Below are positions 53,765 through 63,969 of a stretch of 64,000 nucleotides of DNA, piece by piece. Under the pieces are notes generated by a model. The model made no database searches. It was not told where the DNA came from and worked only from the letters and a program-made list of their open reading frames with translations. This stretch comes from Nematopogon swammerdamellus (Eukaryota > Arthropoda > Insecta > Lepidoptera > Adelidae), in assembly GCA_946902875.1 (NCBI GenBank), contig OX336345.1:17391395-17455394 (forward strand), written 5' to 3'. The position numbers and the translations under genes are program-made. Within the stretch, counting starts at the first letter, position 1. Each line of letters starts with the position of its first letter.

Positions 53765-54475
53765 AAACTGACTAAGTGCGAGTCCAACTCGCGCACCGAG
53801 GGTTCCGTATCGCCATGTCATGGTCAGCGCCACTCACGCCATCGATGTATTAGTTAAAATGTTTCATACTAATAGATGGCGCGCCTTCACTTTATACTTT
53901 CTTGTATGGGGACCCCGGTGAATTTTTAACTTTTTCTTATTTTTATTATTTGTTGTTATATCGGCCATAATAACACATAATATTCTGTGAAAATTTCAAC
54001 GGGCTACCTATTACGGTTCAAGAGATACAGCCCTCGGAAAGACAGACAGACGTTGGCGTATCTAGGGTTATTTTCCAGGGTGGGCCTGGCCCCTGAAAAG
54101 CGATGGCCGATGAAGCCGAAGCATTGCATTGCATTGTAGCGCGGAATTCAACATACCTATAATCTTGCATGTCTTTATAATATTTGGGGATTTATTAATT
54201 TTGGGAATTCGAAATTAACCAAATGGAATTTAAGTTGATTGCTCAGCTGTAGATTATTTATTTATTTATTTCAAAGTGTTTTTGTGTGAAATTATTTAAG
54301 TGCCCACCCTTGAATTTTGGGTTAGCAACCCAACATCCTGGGGTGGGCACCTGACAATGGCCCACCCGGCGCCCCCTCTATATACGCCAATGCAGACAGA
54401 TAGACAGACAGACAGACAGACGGCGTAGGCTTAGTAATAGTACTAGCAGTACGACGGATACGGAACCTTAAAAAA
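53765..54475 (+). mobile_element. element D interrupted by a hAT MITE
   Basis: AAGTGCGAGTCCAACTCGCG to the GACAGACAGAC array, then the insertion (54051-54392), then GACAGACAGACAGACGGCG and GATACGGAACCTTAAAAA. Confidence 0.8.
54051..54392. mobile_element. 342-bp hAT-type MITE with 8-bp target duplication
   Basis: Ends CGTTGGCGTATCTAGGG and (reversed) CATTGGCGTATATAGAGGG, flanked by CAGACAGA at 54043-54050 and 54393-54400. The site is itself a CAGA repeat, so the duplication alone is weaker evidence than usual. Confidence 0.75.
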
Positions 54476-54514
54476 AAGGTTACGATAATCATAATGTATT
54501 TAATGTTTTTTTAA

Positions 54515-55431
54515 TTAATTTAAAAAATTCTGGGTTAGATCGCCATTCCCTTCTTGAAGGAATAATGAGTGGGCGCGTGGTGACTGTTGCCGCATCGAGG
54601 GTTGAGTGCATATGCGTCTGCAGGGCCGTCTTAGGCCATGCAGGGGCCCTTGGGCACAAAACAATTCGGGGCCCTCTTTAGAAAGAAAAAATGAATATAA
54701 AACAATAATACAAAAATCTCTCACCCCATTTTTTCACTTTAAATCTTTATTTAAAGTATTAATACACATATATATCGTGATAAAAGCACGTTATTTATTA
54801 CGTATAAAAATTATTAAAGCGAGATAAAAAAATTTTTTTACAATAATCTAATGCCGTTTTTACATAAAAATAGTGATTTTGTTAGCTTACGGGGCCAATT
54901 TTTCCGATGTACTCTCATTGTTAACACAACTAGGTACGTCCGAAAAAATATTTTTTTATCTAATTTTTTTTTAATGTCTTTATTAAACTTATGGGAAGCC
55001 ACTCAATATCAATTGAAGACTTAATATTGTACCGTTTAATTGTAATGAATTTATTTCTATCGGGTATCAGATAATTTTTAGGCGTCTGAGCTGCCATATA
55101 TAACATTTTTTTTTCTAAATACAGCTTTGAGACAGCTGACTCAATTCACTCAATTATTATATAACTAAGCGATCGCTGGTAATGTAGTTTTCAAAGAGTA
55201 ATTTTTTTCTTGTTAGACTGAGTTGGCGCGTCCTATGATAGCTAATGCGAGCGACGGATAATTTTTCAACATCAAGGGGACCACGGGGGGCCCCCTTTAT
55301 GTCGGTGCCCTTATGGTAAAGACGCTATTGTGCGTCTGCCCTGCGGTGGACACAGCGGCTTGGGGGTCGTCCAAGGAGCTGTCCAGGTGCTTAGCGGCCA
55401 TGGTGCCAACTAATGTAACAAACAACACAAT
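54515..55431 (-). pseudogene. possible secreted-protein exon split by a hAT element
   Basis: On the minus strand, TGTTTTTAG at 55432-55440 looks like a splice acceptor. It is followed by IVLFVTLVGTMAAKHLDSS (hydrophobic, signal-peptide-like) and LDDPQAAVSTAG. The hAT element 54621-55330 then intervenes. Beyond it, a different frame reads DAYALNPRCGNSHHAPTHY and SFKKGMAI before a stop. PRCGN recalls the cysteine-switch of metalloprotease propeptides, but this is too short to assign. The change of frame and the insertion both argue that the exon, if real, is dead. Confidence 0.3.
54621..55330. mobile_element. 710-bp hAT-type element with 8-bp target duplication
   Basis: Left end CAGGGCCGTCTTAGGCCATG, right end (reversed) CAATAGCGTCTTTACCATAA with matching GGGCCC-rich subterminal sequence. 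The flank TGCGTCTG is present at 54613-54620 and 55331-55338. No transposase frame. Confidence 0.8.
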
Positions 55432-55454
55432 CTAAAAACATGCCAAAGCTTTTC

Positions 55455-55680
55455 CCTTTTTTTATGGAAACTGACGTGGAAGGCATATTGCACTGCATAC
55501 ATTACGGATGTTGTAGGTGATGTAAATGATGTAGCCAACTATGGCTACATCACACATAACACGCTGGTGAACTAGGTGCCGTGTCAGTGCTTCCCTTCGG
55601 TCGAACTGAACGGAAAACACGGAAACTTAGCCATTTCGACCGACTTCATTCAGTGCGGTGGTATTCAGGTCGGGCCTCTT
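55455..55680 (-). mobile_element. SINE A fragment with internal duplication
   Basis: TTATGGAAACTGACGTGG, a doubled GATGTAxxTGATGTAGCC region, GTGCTTCCCTTCGGTCG and CATTCAGTGCGGTGGTATTC. Confidence 0.65.
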
Positions 55681-55684
55681 CCCG

Positions 55685-56095
55685 TCATCTCGGAAGATTC
55701 CGGGCGGCTTGCTGAGGATCGTCGAGGCCGCAAGAGTATGCGTTTTGTCATTATTTTAAATTACCCATACAACGGAAGAAAATTAGGGGGAGATTTCTTC
55801 GTTATGAATAAATACAAACTAAAATTATTATAAATGCACTGGACTAAATTCAACACTGAACATTTTTCTAATTTGTATTAATATAAGCGCCATCTGTCCG
55901 TTAACGCTAGAAGTTCAAGCTCTTAGGCGCATAGAGATAGTATTTAAAGAAATATCTGTCCACTAGATGGCGCTGAGATAAATTACATCAACTAAACCTG
56001 AGCTCCGCTACTCGAAGATAGATGGCAATATTTAAAATGCTCAATATCCGAGAAAAGTAACCATTTGATGCTACGTATTTAGATATTTTTTACTT
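55685..56095. other. no gene recognised
   Basis: Includes two GCGCCATCTGTCC / GATGGCGCTGAG type segments (55888 and 55965) in opposite sense, possibly ends of a small repeat. Confidence 0.35.
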
Positions 56096-56166
56096 ACTAT
56101 AACTCAGTGGTTAGAGCAATAAGCGTGTTATTTGCAGATCGCCGATTCGAGCCTCGTATGCGATCG
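56095..56166 (+). other. tRNA-like sequence (pseudogene or SINE head)
   Basis: TAACTCAGTGGTTAGAGCA resembles a tRNA A box/D arm, and GATTCGAGCCTCG a B box/T arm. The acceptor stem does not close, so I do not call a functional tRNA. Confidence 0.4.
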
Positions 56167-56199
56167 TCTATTTGACTATATACGACTCTATTTAATTGT

Positions 56200-56650
56200 T
56201 TATTAAAAATATACGCTTATGTACTACATTTTTCAAAAGCTAACATATTACATGCCACATTCCATTGAATAAGTTTAAATTCCTCATGAAAAAAATAGAT
56301 TCTCCAAATTGTGATCGGTGTAAAAAGGAGGATGACAATATATACCATTTGCTGATGGAATGTGGTCGAGGAATTACGGAGGGAATTACCTACAGACGGC
56401 ACTTAGGGTGGACAGACTCAATTTGTTTTTTTAGCATACATAAACTGTTGGCCCACGTGAGAGGGATTTAGTAACTGTGTTGGTTTTCGTGGAGCGTACT
56501 CTATCCCTTAGGCCTTAGGGACTCTGGGCCCTAAGGGATGGAGAAGATGAGTACAATGTGGCTGATATGAACAAATTATTGTTAAAAGCCTTAAATAAAA
56601 ACATAATAATGTTAAATATGGAAAATAAAAAATAAAATGCAATCCCATCG
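56200..56650 (+). mobile_element. R1/jockey-like LINE C-terminus with zinc knuckle
   Basis: The plus frame 56265-56471 reads KIDSPNCDRCKKEDDNIYHL and LMECGR. The C-x2-C...H...C pattern (CDRC...HLLMEC) is the zinc knuckle after the RT of R1/jockey-type LINEs. An AT-rich tail ending in AATAAAA follows. Confidence 0.65.
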
Positions 56651-56654
56651 CTGT

Positions 56655-57275
56655 TGTTTTGTGCGCTACTGTTCTTAATGTTTATCTTTTCTTATTTCAC
56701 CTTATAGGTGGCTCGGCGGCGCCACATATTATCGCGCATACCTACTATTAAAAAAAACATTTAATAACTTTTCAGCAAAACTCCACCAAAGGACGTAGGT
56801 TGCTGCTTATTATAATAAGTTAGTTCCTACTATGTCTAAATTATCGTCATTGAAACATTCAAGTGCATTTCTTCAAATTTACTAATTTATTTAAATCGTG
56901 CGTTTCACGCGGTGTGAGGCGGCTCCTGTCCTCTATAATAATAAGCTTAATTTACATAATCAGATATTTCACGGACATAGAAATCGCATATCGTCGGGGA
57001 GGTGAAATTATTTCAAATCTATCTCTTGTCTCACTTGTTTATTCGCGTATTTGCAGTCTGCTGGAAATTGTGTGCATGCATACAAAATGATGGTGGAATA
57101 GAAAACGAATAGAAACTTTTCATTGCGTACAGTTGAAAGAATTACTTTCCTTTTTGCTTGCTTTGCGCAGTCGGGTAAAAACAGAACATGAAAAGAACAA
57201 GAAAAGCAGGTGCACAAAGTCGGACTTCTCAGTAGAACTTATTTCTTCCAGTCAATCTTTAGGTGGAACAAATAA
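56655..57275. other. no gene recognised
   Basis: 56705-56735 (GGTGGCTCGGCGGCGCCACA) is a LINE-end scrap also seen at 49.2 kb. Confidence 0.4.
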
Positions 57276-57282
57276 GGCAAAA

Positions 57283-57375
57283 CTGTAAGACTGGAAGAAA
57301 TCAGCATTATATAAGTTCGCCTTTGTGCGCTAGTCTTTTCCTAACGTTTCTCTTTTCTTATTGTTGTTAAATGTG
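57283..57375 (+). repeat. LINE 3' untranslated end
   Basis: GACTGGAAGAAATCAGC and ATAAGTTCGCCTTTGTGCGC, as at 48.1 kb. Confidence 0.55.
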
Positions 57376-57424
57376 AGCGAATGTCGGCAAGTATGGAATT
57401 TATGGAAGAGTCGGGAAGGGACGC

Positions 57425-57618
57425 ACATATCTGGACCAGATCGGGCATGTGCTCAAAAACGGCCAATTACGTAGTATCTGTAACCGACGAGCATGTATGA
57501 AGAACATTATGAGAGTGGAACAGGCGGCAGAGGTGCGGCAGGATCGTGGCACGTGGAGATTCGTTGTCTCTGCTTACCCCACCGGGAAACAGACGTGATG
57601 CTATGTATGTATGTATGA
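57425..57618 (+). mobile_element. LINE C-terminus fragment (21.5 kb family)
   Basis: ATCTGGACCAGATCGGGCAT, GCATGTATGAAGAACATTAT, GATCGTGGCACGTGGAGATT and an ATGT tail. Confidence 0.65.
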
Positions 57619-57619
57619 T

Positions 57620-58040
57620 AGACAACAGTCGAAGTAGACAAAATCACCTCACCTCACTTCACCACGCTCAGTGAGGCGCCATACCAGCAGATTTGCGGAC
57701 GGTTGCTAGGCTGTCTAGTCTGTTAATACGACCTTTGAAGACACCCAGATTAAAGGATTCGAAAAACACACAAAATGTATGTAACATATGATAATGGCTT
57801 TTCTGGATACATATTTCTATAGAAATCGTGTCTCCTTCGAAGAACTTTTGTCATTTAGTAGGCGTTGCATCGCGTGGGAGAAGAGATTATCATTCTCATT
57901 TGCGAATCTGTCGTCTAACTTGCTGCTGGTCTTGTACGGATTTAGAAAATCATCGTTTTCCTGTCATTACCTGGAGAGCTGTGAAACGCAGTTTTTAGCG
58001 CTGTAGGTACCTTCTTGGAACAGTAGACACTAAGGTATAC
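57620..58040. other. no gene recognised
   Basis: A plus frame at 57788-58006 has no recognised domain. Confidence 0.4.
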
Positions 58041-58042
58041 TT

Positions 58043-58259
58043 AGGTGGCGGTTCCCCAGTTGAAGCAAGTGAGGCGCCGCCTCACGCCGCCTCACTTAAT
58101 TATCTTGAAGGTAAAGAAAAAAAAATCAACGTGGATGTTTATTTATTGCTAGACTTTGGGCATGTCCTGTCCTCGAAATGAAAACTGCAATACAACATTA
58201 ATAAAATGCTATTATGTAGGTGGTGCCTCACTAAAATTCATTGGCTAGAGCCGCCACTG
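58043..58259. mobile_element. small hAT-like MITE
   Basis: The ends share TGGCGG and AGTGAGGC(A/G)CC blocks in opposite sense over about 40 bp (right end reversed: CAGTGGCGGCTCTAGCC). No clear 8-bp duplication, so the boundaries are approximate. Confidence 0.5.
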
Positions 58260-58439
58260 TCTAGTTAGTACCTATAGTTTTAGTGACTAATCGAGCTTGT
58301 GGCTCATGTTGCTTTTTGGTTTGACAATGCCAGTTAAGAGGAAGCATTGCATGTTCTACTACACAAGACTTTAGTCTTTACATCCTATAGACAAATTTAA
58401 ATTAAATTATAACTTTTATTTTTAAAAAACCGCATTAAA

Positions 58440-58680
58440 ATCGGTCCACTTTTTGAGATAAAATTTCTTTTTATTACTTAATTACTTAATTACTTGATTA
58501 CAAACATAGCTAAGAACCATCCCGATTAAACAAGCTTCTTAATAAAAAGTCCGCATCCAAATCGGTCCATCCGTTTGGGAGCTACGATGCCACAGACAGA
58601 CACACGTCACACACACACACACACCCTCTCACACGTCAAACTTATAACACCCCTCCTTTTTTTTCGTCGGGGGTTAAAAA
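58440..58680 (+). repeat. dispersed repeat ending CGTCGGGGGTTA
   Basis: CCGCATCCAAATCGGTCCAT, CGTTTGGGAGCTACGATGCC, an ACAC array and AACTTATAACACCCCTCC. Confidence 0.55.
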
Positions 58681-58784
58681 CCTATAATAATATGTTTTAA
58701 TTTCTTCGACTGCCTTCAATTCTGACCCCACTACTGATACCAATGTCATATAGCTACATAACCTATATTATGTATTGCCAGTCT

Positions 58785-58930
58785 TGGTAGCTCGCTCGGT
58801 GGTGCTATGGATCACTGTCAGATCGTGAAATTATGCACATTCGGGAGCGGTCAAAACTTGGATGGGTGCGATCACTGCCTCAAGGCAGGCTGCGGATTGT
58901 ACCGGTGCACTGAATTAAAGGTCGGGCGAA
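58785..58930 (+). mobile_element. SINE A hybrid head, degraded
   Basis: TTGGTAGCTCGCTCGGTGG (A-box-like), GGGAGCGGTCAAAACTTGG (5S-like), and GCACTGAATTAAAGGTCGGG. Confidence 0.55.
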
Positions 58931-59019
58931 GCGAAGTTATGAAGTTAGAATTAGTGAAACGTTTTGCATGCACTTGCACTGCATAAAAACATTCAGATAA
59001 TTTCCAACTATTACCAGAT

Positions 59020-59345
59020 GTACCGTGTGGGGTCGGTACTTAAAAAGAATATCCCCACTGCATCTCTCCCCATGCATGTCGTAAAAGGCGACTAAGGGAT
59101 AAGGACAAGTTGCCGTGCTAAAGGGCGGCAGGCTCGCCACCTCTCACCTTGGCACGGTACTTCCACCGAGTCATCCAGCAGGTGGGTCTTCGTGCCTTAC
59201 TTGCTGCTTGATCGATTGAATCTTGTTCGAATACTTTGCGAAACGTGGTGGTCGGTGTTGTGCTGTAATTTAACAGAGTTCTTGCAGCACAACACCGATT
59301 ACTTTGCTTACCCCGATTGTCGGGATTCAGCGTGTGTGATATGTG
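59020..59345 (+). mobile_element. SINE B, full length
   Basis: ACCGTGTGGGGTCGGTACTT, CATCTCTCCCCATGCATGTC, the body, hairpin 59253-59297 with a 13-bp perfect stem, and the end GATTGTCGGGATTCAGCG. It is the best plus-strand copy. Confidence 0.85.
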
Positions 59346-59359
59346 ATCAGATTATCTAC

Positions 59360-59740
59360 AGCTACGGGGGGCCGCATGGTCAGAGCGTCGGCTTCTCTTG
59401 CGAGAGGTTCGAGGTTCGAGTCCTGCAGCAATAACTTTTTTCGAAAAAAAAAATCGTTCACACCTACCTTGCTGCTTCACCGTTCGGAACCGGTGAAAAA
59501 TGGTAAAACTGTAGGTCCATGCCCTTGCACCTTACTAGTGGTAGGCTCGAATTATTTCAGCCGAATGGGTTGATACCACCGTACGGGATGTAAGATGGCC
59601 GCATGGCAACCTCGGCTGTGTTCTCCTCTAGTCCAATATAGCCAGCAAACCAAAGTCTCTGGCACCTACCTTCTCGGAGGTGATGTTGGCTGGTCGGAGC
59701 ATGTGCTTTGACCCCTCTGACTCCGACACCCAAATAAATA
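59360..59740 (+). mobile_element. SINE F, full length
   Basis: GGCCGCATGGTCAGAGCGTC (tRNA-like A box), GAGGTTCGAGTCCTGC (B box), the shared central block and the F tail GGTCGGAGCATGTGC. Confidence 0.8.
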
Positions 59741-59741
59741 A

Positions 59742-60409
59742 AAAACCGGCCAAGTGCGAGTTGGACTCGCGCACCGAGGTTCCCGCACCACAATAAAAAC
59801 ATACATACATACATACATACATATCACACACGCTGAATCCCGACAATCGGGGTAAGCAGAATAATCGGTGTTGTACTGCTAGAACTCTGGTAAATTACAG
59901 TACAACACCGACCACCAAGTTTCGTCGCAAAGTATTCGAACAAGATTCAGTCGATCAAGCAGCAAGTACATAAAGCACGAAGACCCACCTGCTGCATGAC
60001 TCGGTGGAAGTACCGTGCGTGGAGGTGGATTCGGTGGAGGTGGCGAGCCTGTCGCCCTTTAGCACGGCATCTTGTCCTTATCCCTTAGTCGCCTTTTACG
60101 ACATGCATGGGGAGAGATGCAGTGGGGCTATTCTTTTTAAGTACCGGCCCCACACGGTAATAAAAACATTGAAAAAAAACACTTTTCTTGTATGGGAAGC
60201 CCCCTTAATTTTTTGCTTATAAAATTTTTTATTATATTTTGTTGTGATATCCGCCATAATTAACAAATATTCTGTGAAAATTTCAACAGGCTACCTATCA
60301 CGGTTCCAAAGATACAGCAGTAGTACAGACGGACGGACGGACGGACATACAGACAGCGGCGTAGGCTTAGTAATAGGCTTCCGTACGGGATACGGAAACC
60401 TAAAAAACA
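59742..60409 (+). mobile_element. element D interrupted by SINE B
   Basis: AAAACCGGCCAAGTGCGAG at the left; the right part resumes after the SINE and ends GATACGGAAACCTAAAAA. Confidence 0.8.
59803..60158 (-). mobile_element. SINE B nested in element D, 11-bp target duplication
   Basis: AATAAAAACAT is present at 59792-59802 and 60159-60169, bracketing a full reversed SINE B. Its hairpin stem reads GGTGTTGTACTG/CAGTACAACACC, a paired change relative to the other copies. Confidence 0.9.
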
Positions 60410-60411
60410 GA

Positions 60412-60885
60412 AAACGCCACCGCAGCGGGTACATTCACGTTAAAATTTCTCCACCATGTTCCGCGCAAGCGCAACTCCCACAGCACGCCAGCCAATCGCG
60501 TCGCGTGCAATAATAACTGTCATTCGTTCCGTTCCTAAATTACTTCGTAACGATATGCAAAATTATATCTTCGCTGCAGTAATAGGAAGGGGGGTAATGG
60601 CAGAGTGGACCCCGTACATATGTGCACACGTACGTTGTATGTATGTATATAAGTGTGTACATGTACGCACATGGTCATAACTTATGTGCATTGGTAATAG
60701 CAGACATCGCTTATATGCGAGGAGTGAATTATAGACCTACGAGCGAGTGAAATCTTCGTGTATTTTTTTTTATGGAACCTGACACGCTTGACTGGTATAC
60801 AGATAAAGAGAAAACTAGGTGCCATTTGACGGAGGCTCCGCTTGCAAGATTGTGTTCCTGAGATTTTGTTTCTTTCTTTCTTCTT
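60412..60885. other. no gene recognised; one SINE A scrap
   Basis: 60765-60840 starts like a reversed SINE A tail (TATGGAACCTGACACGC). The rest is unassigned. Confidence 0.4.
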
Positions 60886-60888
60886 TCA

Positions 60889-62007
60889 AGTTCCTAGAGC
60901 TGTAGCTAGGTGTTAAGTTCCTATAGCTGAAGCTAGGTGTTAAGTTCCTATAGCTGAAGCTAGGTGTTAAGTTCCTATAGCTGAAGCTAGGTGTTAAGTT
61001 CCTATAGCTGTAGCTAGGTGTTAAGTTCCTAGAGCTGTAGCTAGGTGTTAAGTTCCTATAGCTGAAGCTAGGTGTTAAGTTCCTATAGCTGTAGCTAGGT
61101 GTTAAGTTCCTAGAGCTGTAAGAACTTAACACCTAGCTCCTATTATATATCCACATTGTGTTATTTCCTATAGCTGTAGCTAGGTGTTAAGTTCCTATAG
61201 CTGAAGCTAGGTGTTAAGTTCCTATAGCTGAAGCTAGGTGTTAAGTTCCTATAGCTGTAGCTAGGTGTTAAGTTCCTAGAGCTGTAAGAACTTAACACCT
61301 AGCTCCTATTATATATCCACATTGTGTTATTTCCTATAGCTGTAGCTAGGTGTTAAGTTCCTATAGCTGTAGCTAGGTGTTAAGTTCCTATAGCTGTAGC
61401 TAGGTGTTAAGTTCCTATAGCTGAAGCTAGGTGTTAAGTTCCTATAGCTGAAGCTAGGTGTTAAGTTCCTAGAGCTGTAAGAACTTAACACCTAGCTCCT
61501 ATTATATATCCACATTGTGTTATTTCCTATAGCTGTAGCTAGGTGTTAAGTTCCTATAGCTGAAGCTAGGTGTTAAGTTCCTAGAGCTGTAAGAACTTAA
61601 CACCTAGCTCCTATTATATATCCACATTGTGTTATTTCCTATAGCTATAGCTAGGTGTTAAGTTCCTATAGCTGAAGCTAGGTGTTAAGTTCCTATAGCT
61701 GTAGCTAGGTGTTAAGTTCCTAGAGCTGTAAGAACTTAACACCAAGCTCCTATTATATATCCACATTGTGTTATTTCCTATAGCTGTAGCTAGGTGTTAA
61801 GTTCCTATAGCTGTAGCTAGGTGTTAAGTTCCTATAGCTGAAGCTAGGTGTTAAGTTCCTAGAGCTGTAAGAACTTAACACCTATCTCCTATTATATATC
61901 CACATTGTGTTAAGTTCCTATAGCTGTAGCTAGGTGTTAAGTTCCTATAGCTGAAGCTAGGTGTTAAGTTCCTATAGCTGTAGCTAGGTGTTAAGTTCCT
62001 ATAGCTG
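60889..62007. repeat. 27-bp minisatellite with higher-order, foldback structure
   Basis: Unit GTTCCTATAGCTGAAGCTAG plus GTGTTAA (27 bp). Six times the array contains GTAAGAACTTAACACC, the inverted form of the unit, followed by CTCCTATTATATATCCACAT and TGTGTTATTTC. Because 27 is divisible by three, a minus frame shows a nine-residue repeat, which I treat as incidental. Confidence 0.9.
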
Positions 62008-62009
62008 AT

Positions 62010-62465
62010 TTGGAACGAAGTTCCTTATCGCACTTTACACTCCAGACACTGAAAGCTAGGCCGAAAAAAGTGTAAGACTTCGACCGTCACGACACTTTTG
62101 CTGTAGTATGTGTATTTGTGTGTTTACAAGCGTATGGCCATTTATGGGTATATTAGTGCATTATAGACGTAATTATTGTTTTCATTTAATTACGCGCAAA
62201 CGTTGTTAACAGTAAGTAGGTATTTATAGTGTAAGAAAACTTTTTAACATAACCTCTTGGGTTATTAGATCAGTAGAAAAGGTGTAGTCGGACGTGTAGA
62301 ATTATTCGAATAGACACAGACCAACTACAGCCCGACTACAGCATTTTCTACTTATATTTACTTGTTTCATTAACTGTTTTAATAGTCGGGTTTTATTAAT
62401 TTACAACTTTTGCCTTGTTTGCAGTTAATTATTATTATTTTGTTTTTTTTATTGTTAGCTCGACA
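62010..62465. other. unassigned, with a diverged foldback
   Basis: AGAAAAGGTGTAGTCGG near 62275 is inverted near 62332-62352 (CCCGACTACAGCATTTTCT). No gene. Confidence 0.45.
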
Positions 62466-62469
62466 TATG

Positions 62470-62812
62470 GCGCCGAGGCACCCATAAGGTGTCTAACGGC
62501 GCCCATGGACATTCGGTCGTATTCGGGGGTTGCGAATGCCATGCCGGCCTGATAGGTGCCCATTCACGCCCCTCTTGAAGGACCCGAGACTGTACTTGGG
62601 GGGAAATATATGAGCAGGGAGAGCGTTCCAGAGTTTACCGGTTCTGTACAGGAAAGATCTGCAGAATCGATTGGTACGCATGCGCGGTAAGTCCAGCGTA
62701 TATGGATGCAATCCCTGCCCAGTGCGCGTGGTGCGGAGGTCGAAAGGGGACGGCGGGATCGCGTTAAACAGTTCCTCCGAGCACTCCCCATGGAATAAGC
62801 GATAGAACACAC
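62470..62812 (-). mobile_element. CR1/jockey-like LINE C-terminus, best copy
   Basis: Minus frame: FYRLFHGECSEELFNAIPP, then FDLRTTRTGQGLHPYTLD, RTNRFCRSFLYRTGKLWNAL and FKRGVNGHLSGRHGIRNPR. The xLRTTRxGxxxHPYxL ... RTxRFxRSFLxRTxxLWNxLP pattern is the familiar C-terminus of CR1/jockey-like LINEs in moths. 5'-truncated, with no RT domain. Confidence 0.75.
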
Positions 62813-62929
62813 TTAGGGAACCGACATCCCTATGTTATCTACGTTGATAAAGTTACACTTTATATTTGCTTAACGCTTATTCACTTGTAAGTAGATGACA
62901 CTATATTGTATTTTATGTTTATGTTAGTA

Positions 62930-63270
62930 CTAAGCACGTACTCGCTTTATATACCTATATTTTTAATTAGAAAAATGCAAATCGAAAATCATTGGAAAAA
63001 ATACATCCCGACCAGGATTTGAACCTGGGTCTCTGGCTTGAGCCGCCAACGCAATAACCAACTACACCACCGGGCCGTTACATATTATCTCCAAATTTTC
63101 GATCTATTGCACCTTCATGAATGATGTCGCATAATTTTTGCGATCAGTCAACTTGCACGGACGGTTCTACATCGAACCTTAGAGACACACACGCGTGGAG
63201 ACACAGGATCAAATCCTGGTCGGGATGTATTTTTTCCAATTATTTTCGATTTGCATTTTTCTAATAAAAA
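62930..63270. mobile_element. family E element with tRNA-like core and long inverted ends
   Basis: The left arm TTAGAAAAATGCAAATCGAA ... ATACATCCCGACCAGGATTT and the right arm are inverted over about 63 bp. The reversed tRNA-like core (63000-63078) includes GGTTCAAATCCTGG. Left terminus TAGTACTAAGCACGTACTCG. Confidence 0.75.
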
Positions 63271-63274
63271 CTAT

Positions 63275-63505
63275 ATTGTTTTGAGCAAACTGCTGTTCGC
63301 TATCAAGAGAAACGCCTGAGACTAAAGGTGAGAGTACCATCCGTCTTGCTTTTATATTGCAATAGAAGATCAACAGGTTAAATTTCCCGGAAAACTGCCA
63401 TAACCCGTAGGTAGTTCTGCTTTTCCTAAGAATTAGGGTTTCGCATTGCATGAGAGAGGTGTGGATTTATTGAGAACAACTCTGGTTGTTTGAGTGTATA
63501 ATAAA
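63275..63505. other. no gene recognised
   Basis: Short unassigned stretch without coding signal. Confidence 0.45.
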
Positions 63506-63511
63506 TGATTG

Positions 63512-63608
63512 CAGCGGTGTGTCAGGATCGTGGCACGTGGAGATCCGTTGTCTCTGCCTACCCCGGCGGGAAACACGCGTGACGCTATGTATGTATGCAT
63601 GTATGTTT
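63512..63608 (+). mobile_element. LINE 3' end (21.5 kb family)
   Basis: GGTGTGTCAGGATCGTGGCA, CCCGGCGGGAAACACGCGTG and an ATGT tail. Confidence 0.65.
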
Positions 63609-63624
63609 TTTTTATAGTAAGCAC

Positions 63625-63920
63625 GACATCGCGACATGTGGCGCCAACCCACCCATAAGCTGTCTAACGACACCCATGGACATTCGGTCGTACGCGGGGA
63701 TTGTGAATGCCATGCCGGCCTGACAGGTGCCCATTCACGCCTCTCTTGAAGGACCCGAGACTGTACTTGGGGGGGGAATATGTAGGCAGGTAGAGCGTTC
63801 CGAGTTTTACCGGTTCTGTGGAGGAAGGATCTGCAGAACCGATTGGTACGCATTCGCGGTAAGTCCAGCGTATAGGGAATAGGGATGCAATCCCTGCCCA
63901 GTGCGCGTTGTACGGAGGTG
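63625..63920 (-). mobile_element. CR1/jockey-like LINE C-terminus, second copy
   Basis: Minus frame RTNRFCRSFLHRTGKTRNAL, then AYIFPPQVQSRV with a shift compared with the 62.5 kb copy. The same CATTCGGTCGTA and GACACCCATGG end sequences follow. Confidence 0.65.
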
Positions 63921-63969
63921 GAAAGGGGTATGTAGTAATAAATTGTTTCGATTTAACACATCGATAATA

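Noticed and set aside
60815..61132. 105-codon minus frame with a nine-residue Ser/Tyr/Arg/Asn/Leu repeat
   Set aside because: The 27-bp repeat unit is a multiple of three, so the frame stays open automatically; no start context or conservation argument.
60889..62007. CRISPR-like alternation of repeats and spacers
   Set aside because: Units are contiguous 27-bp tandem repeats, spacers are identical to each other, and the genome is eukaryotic.
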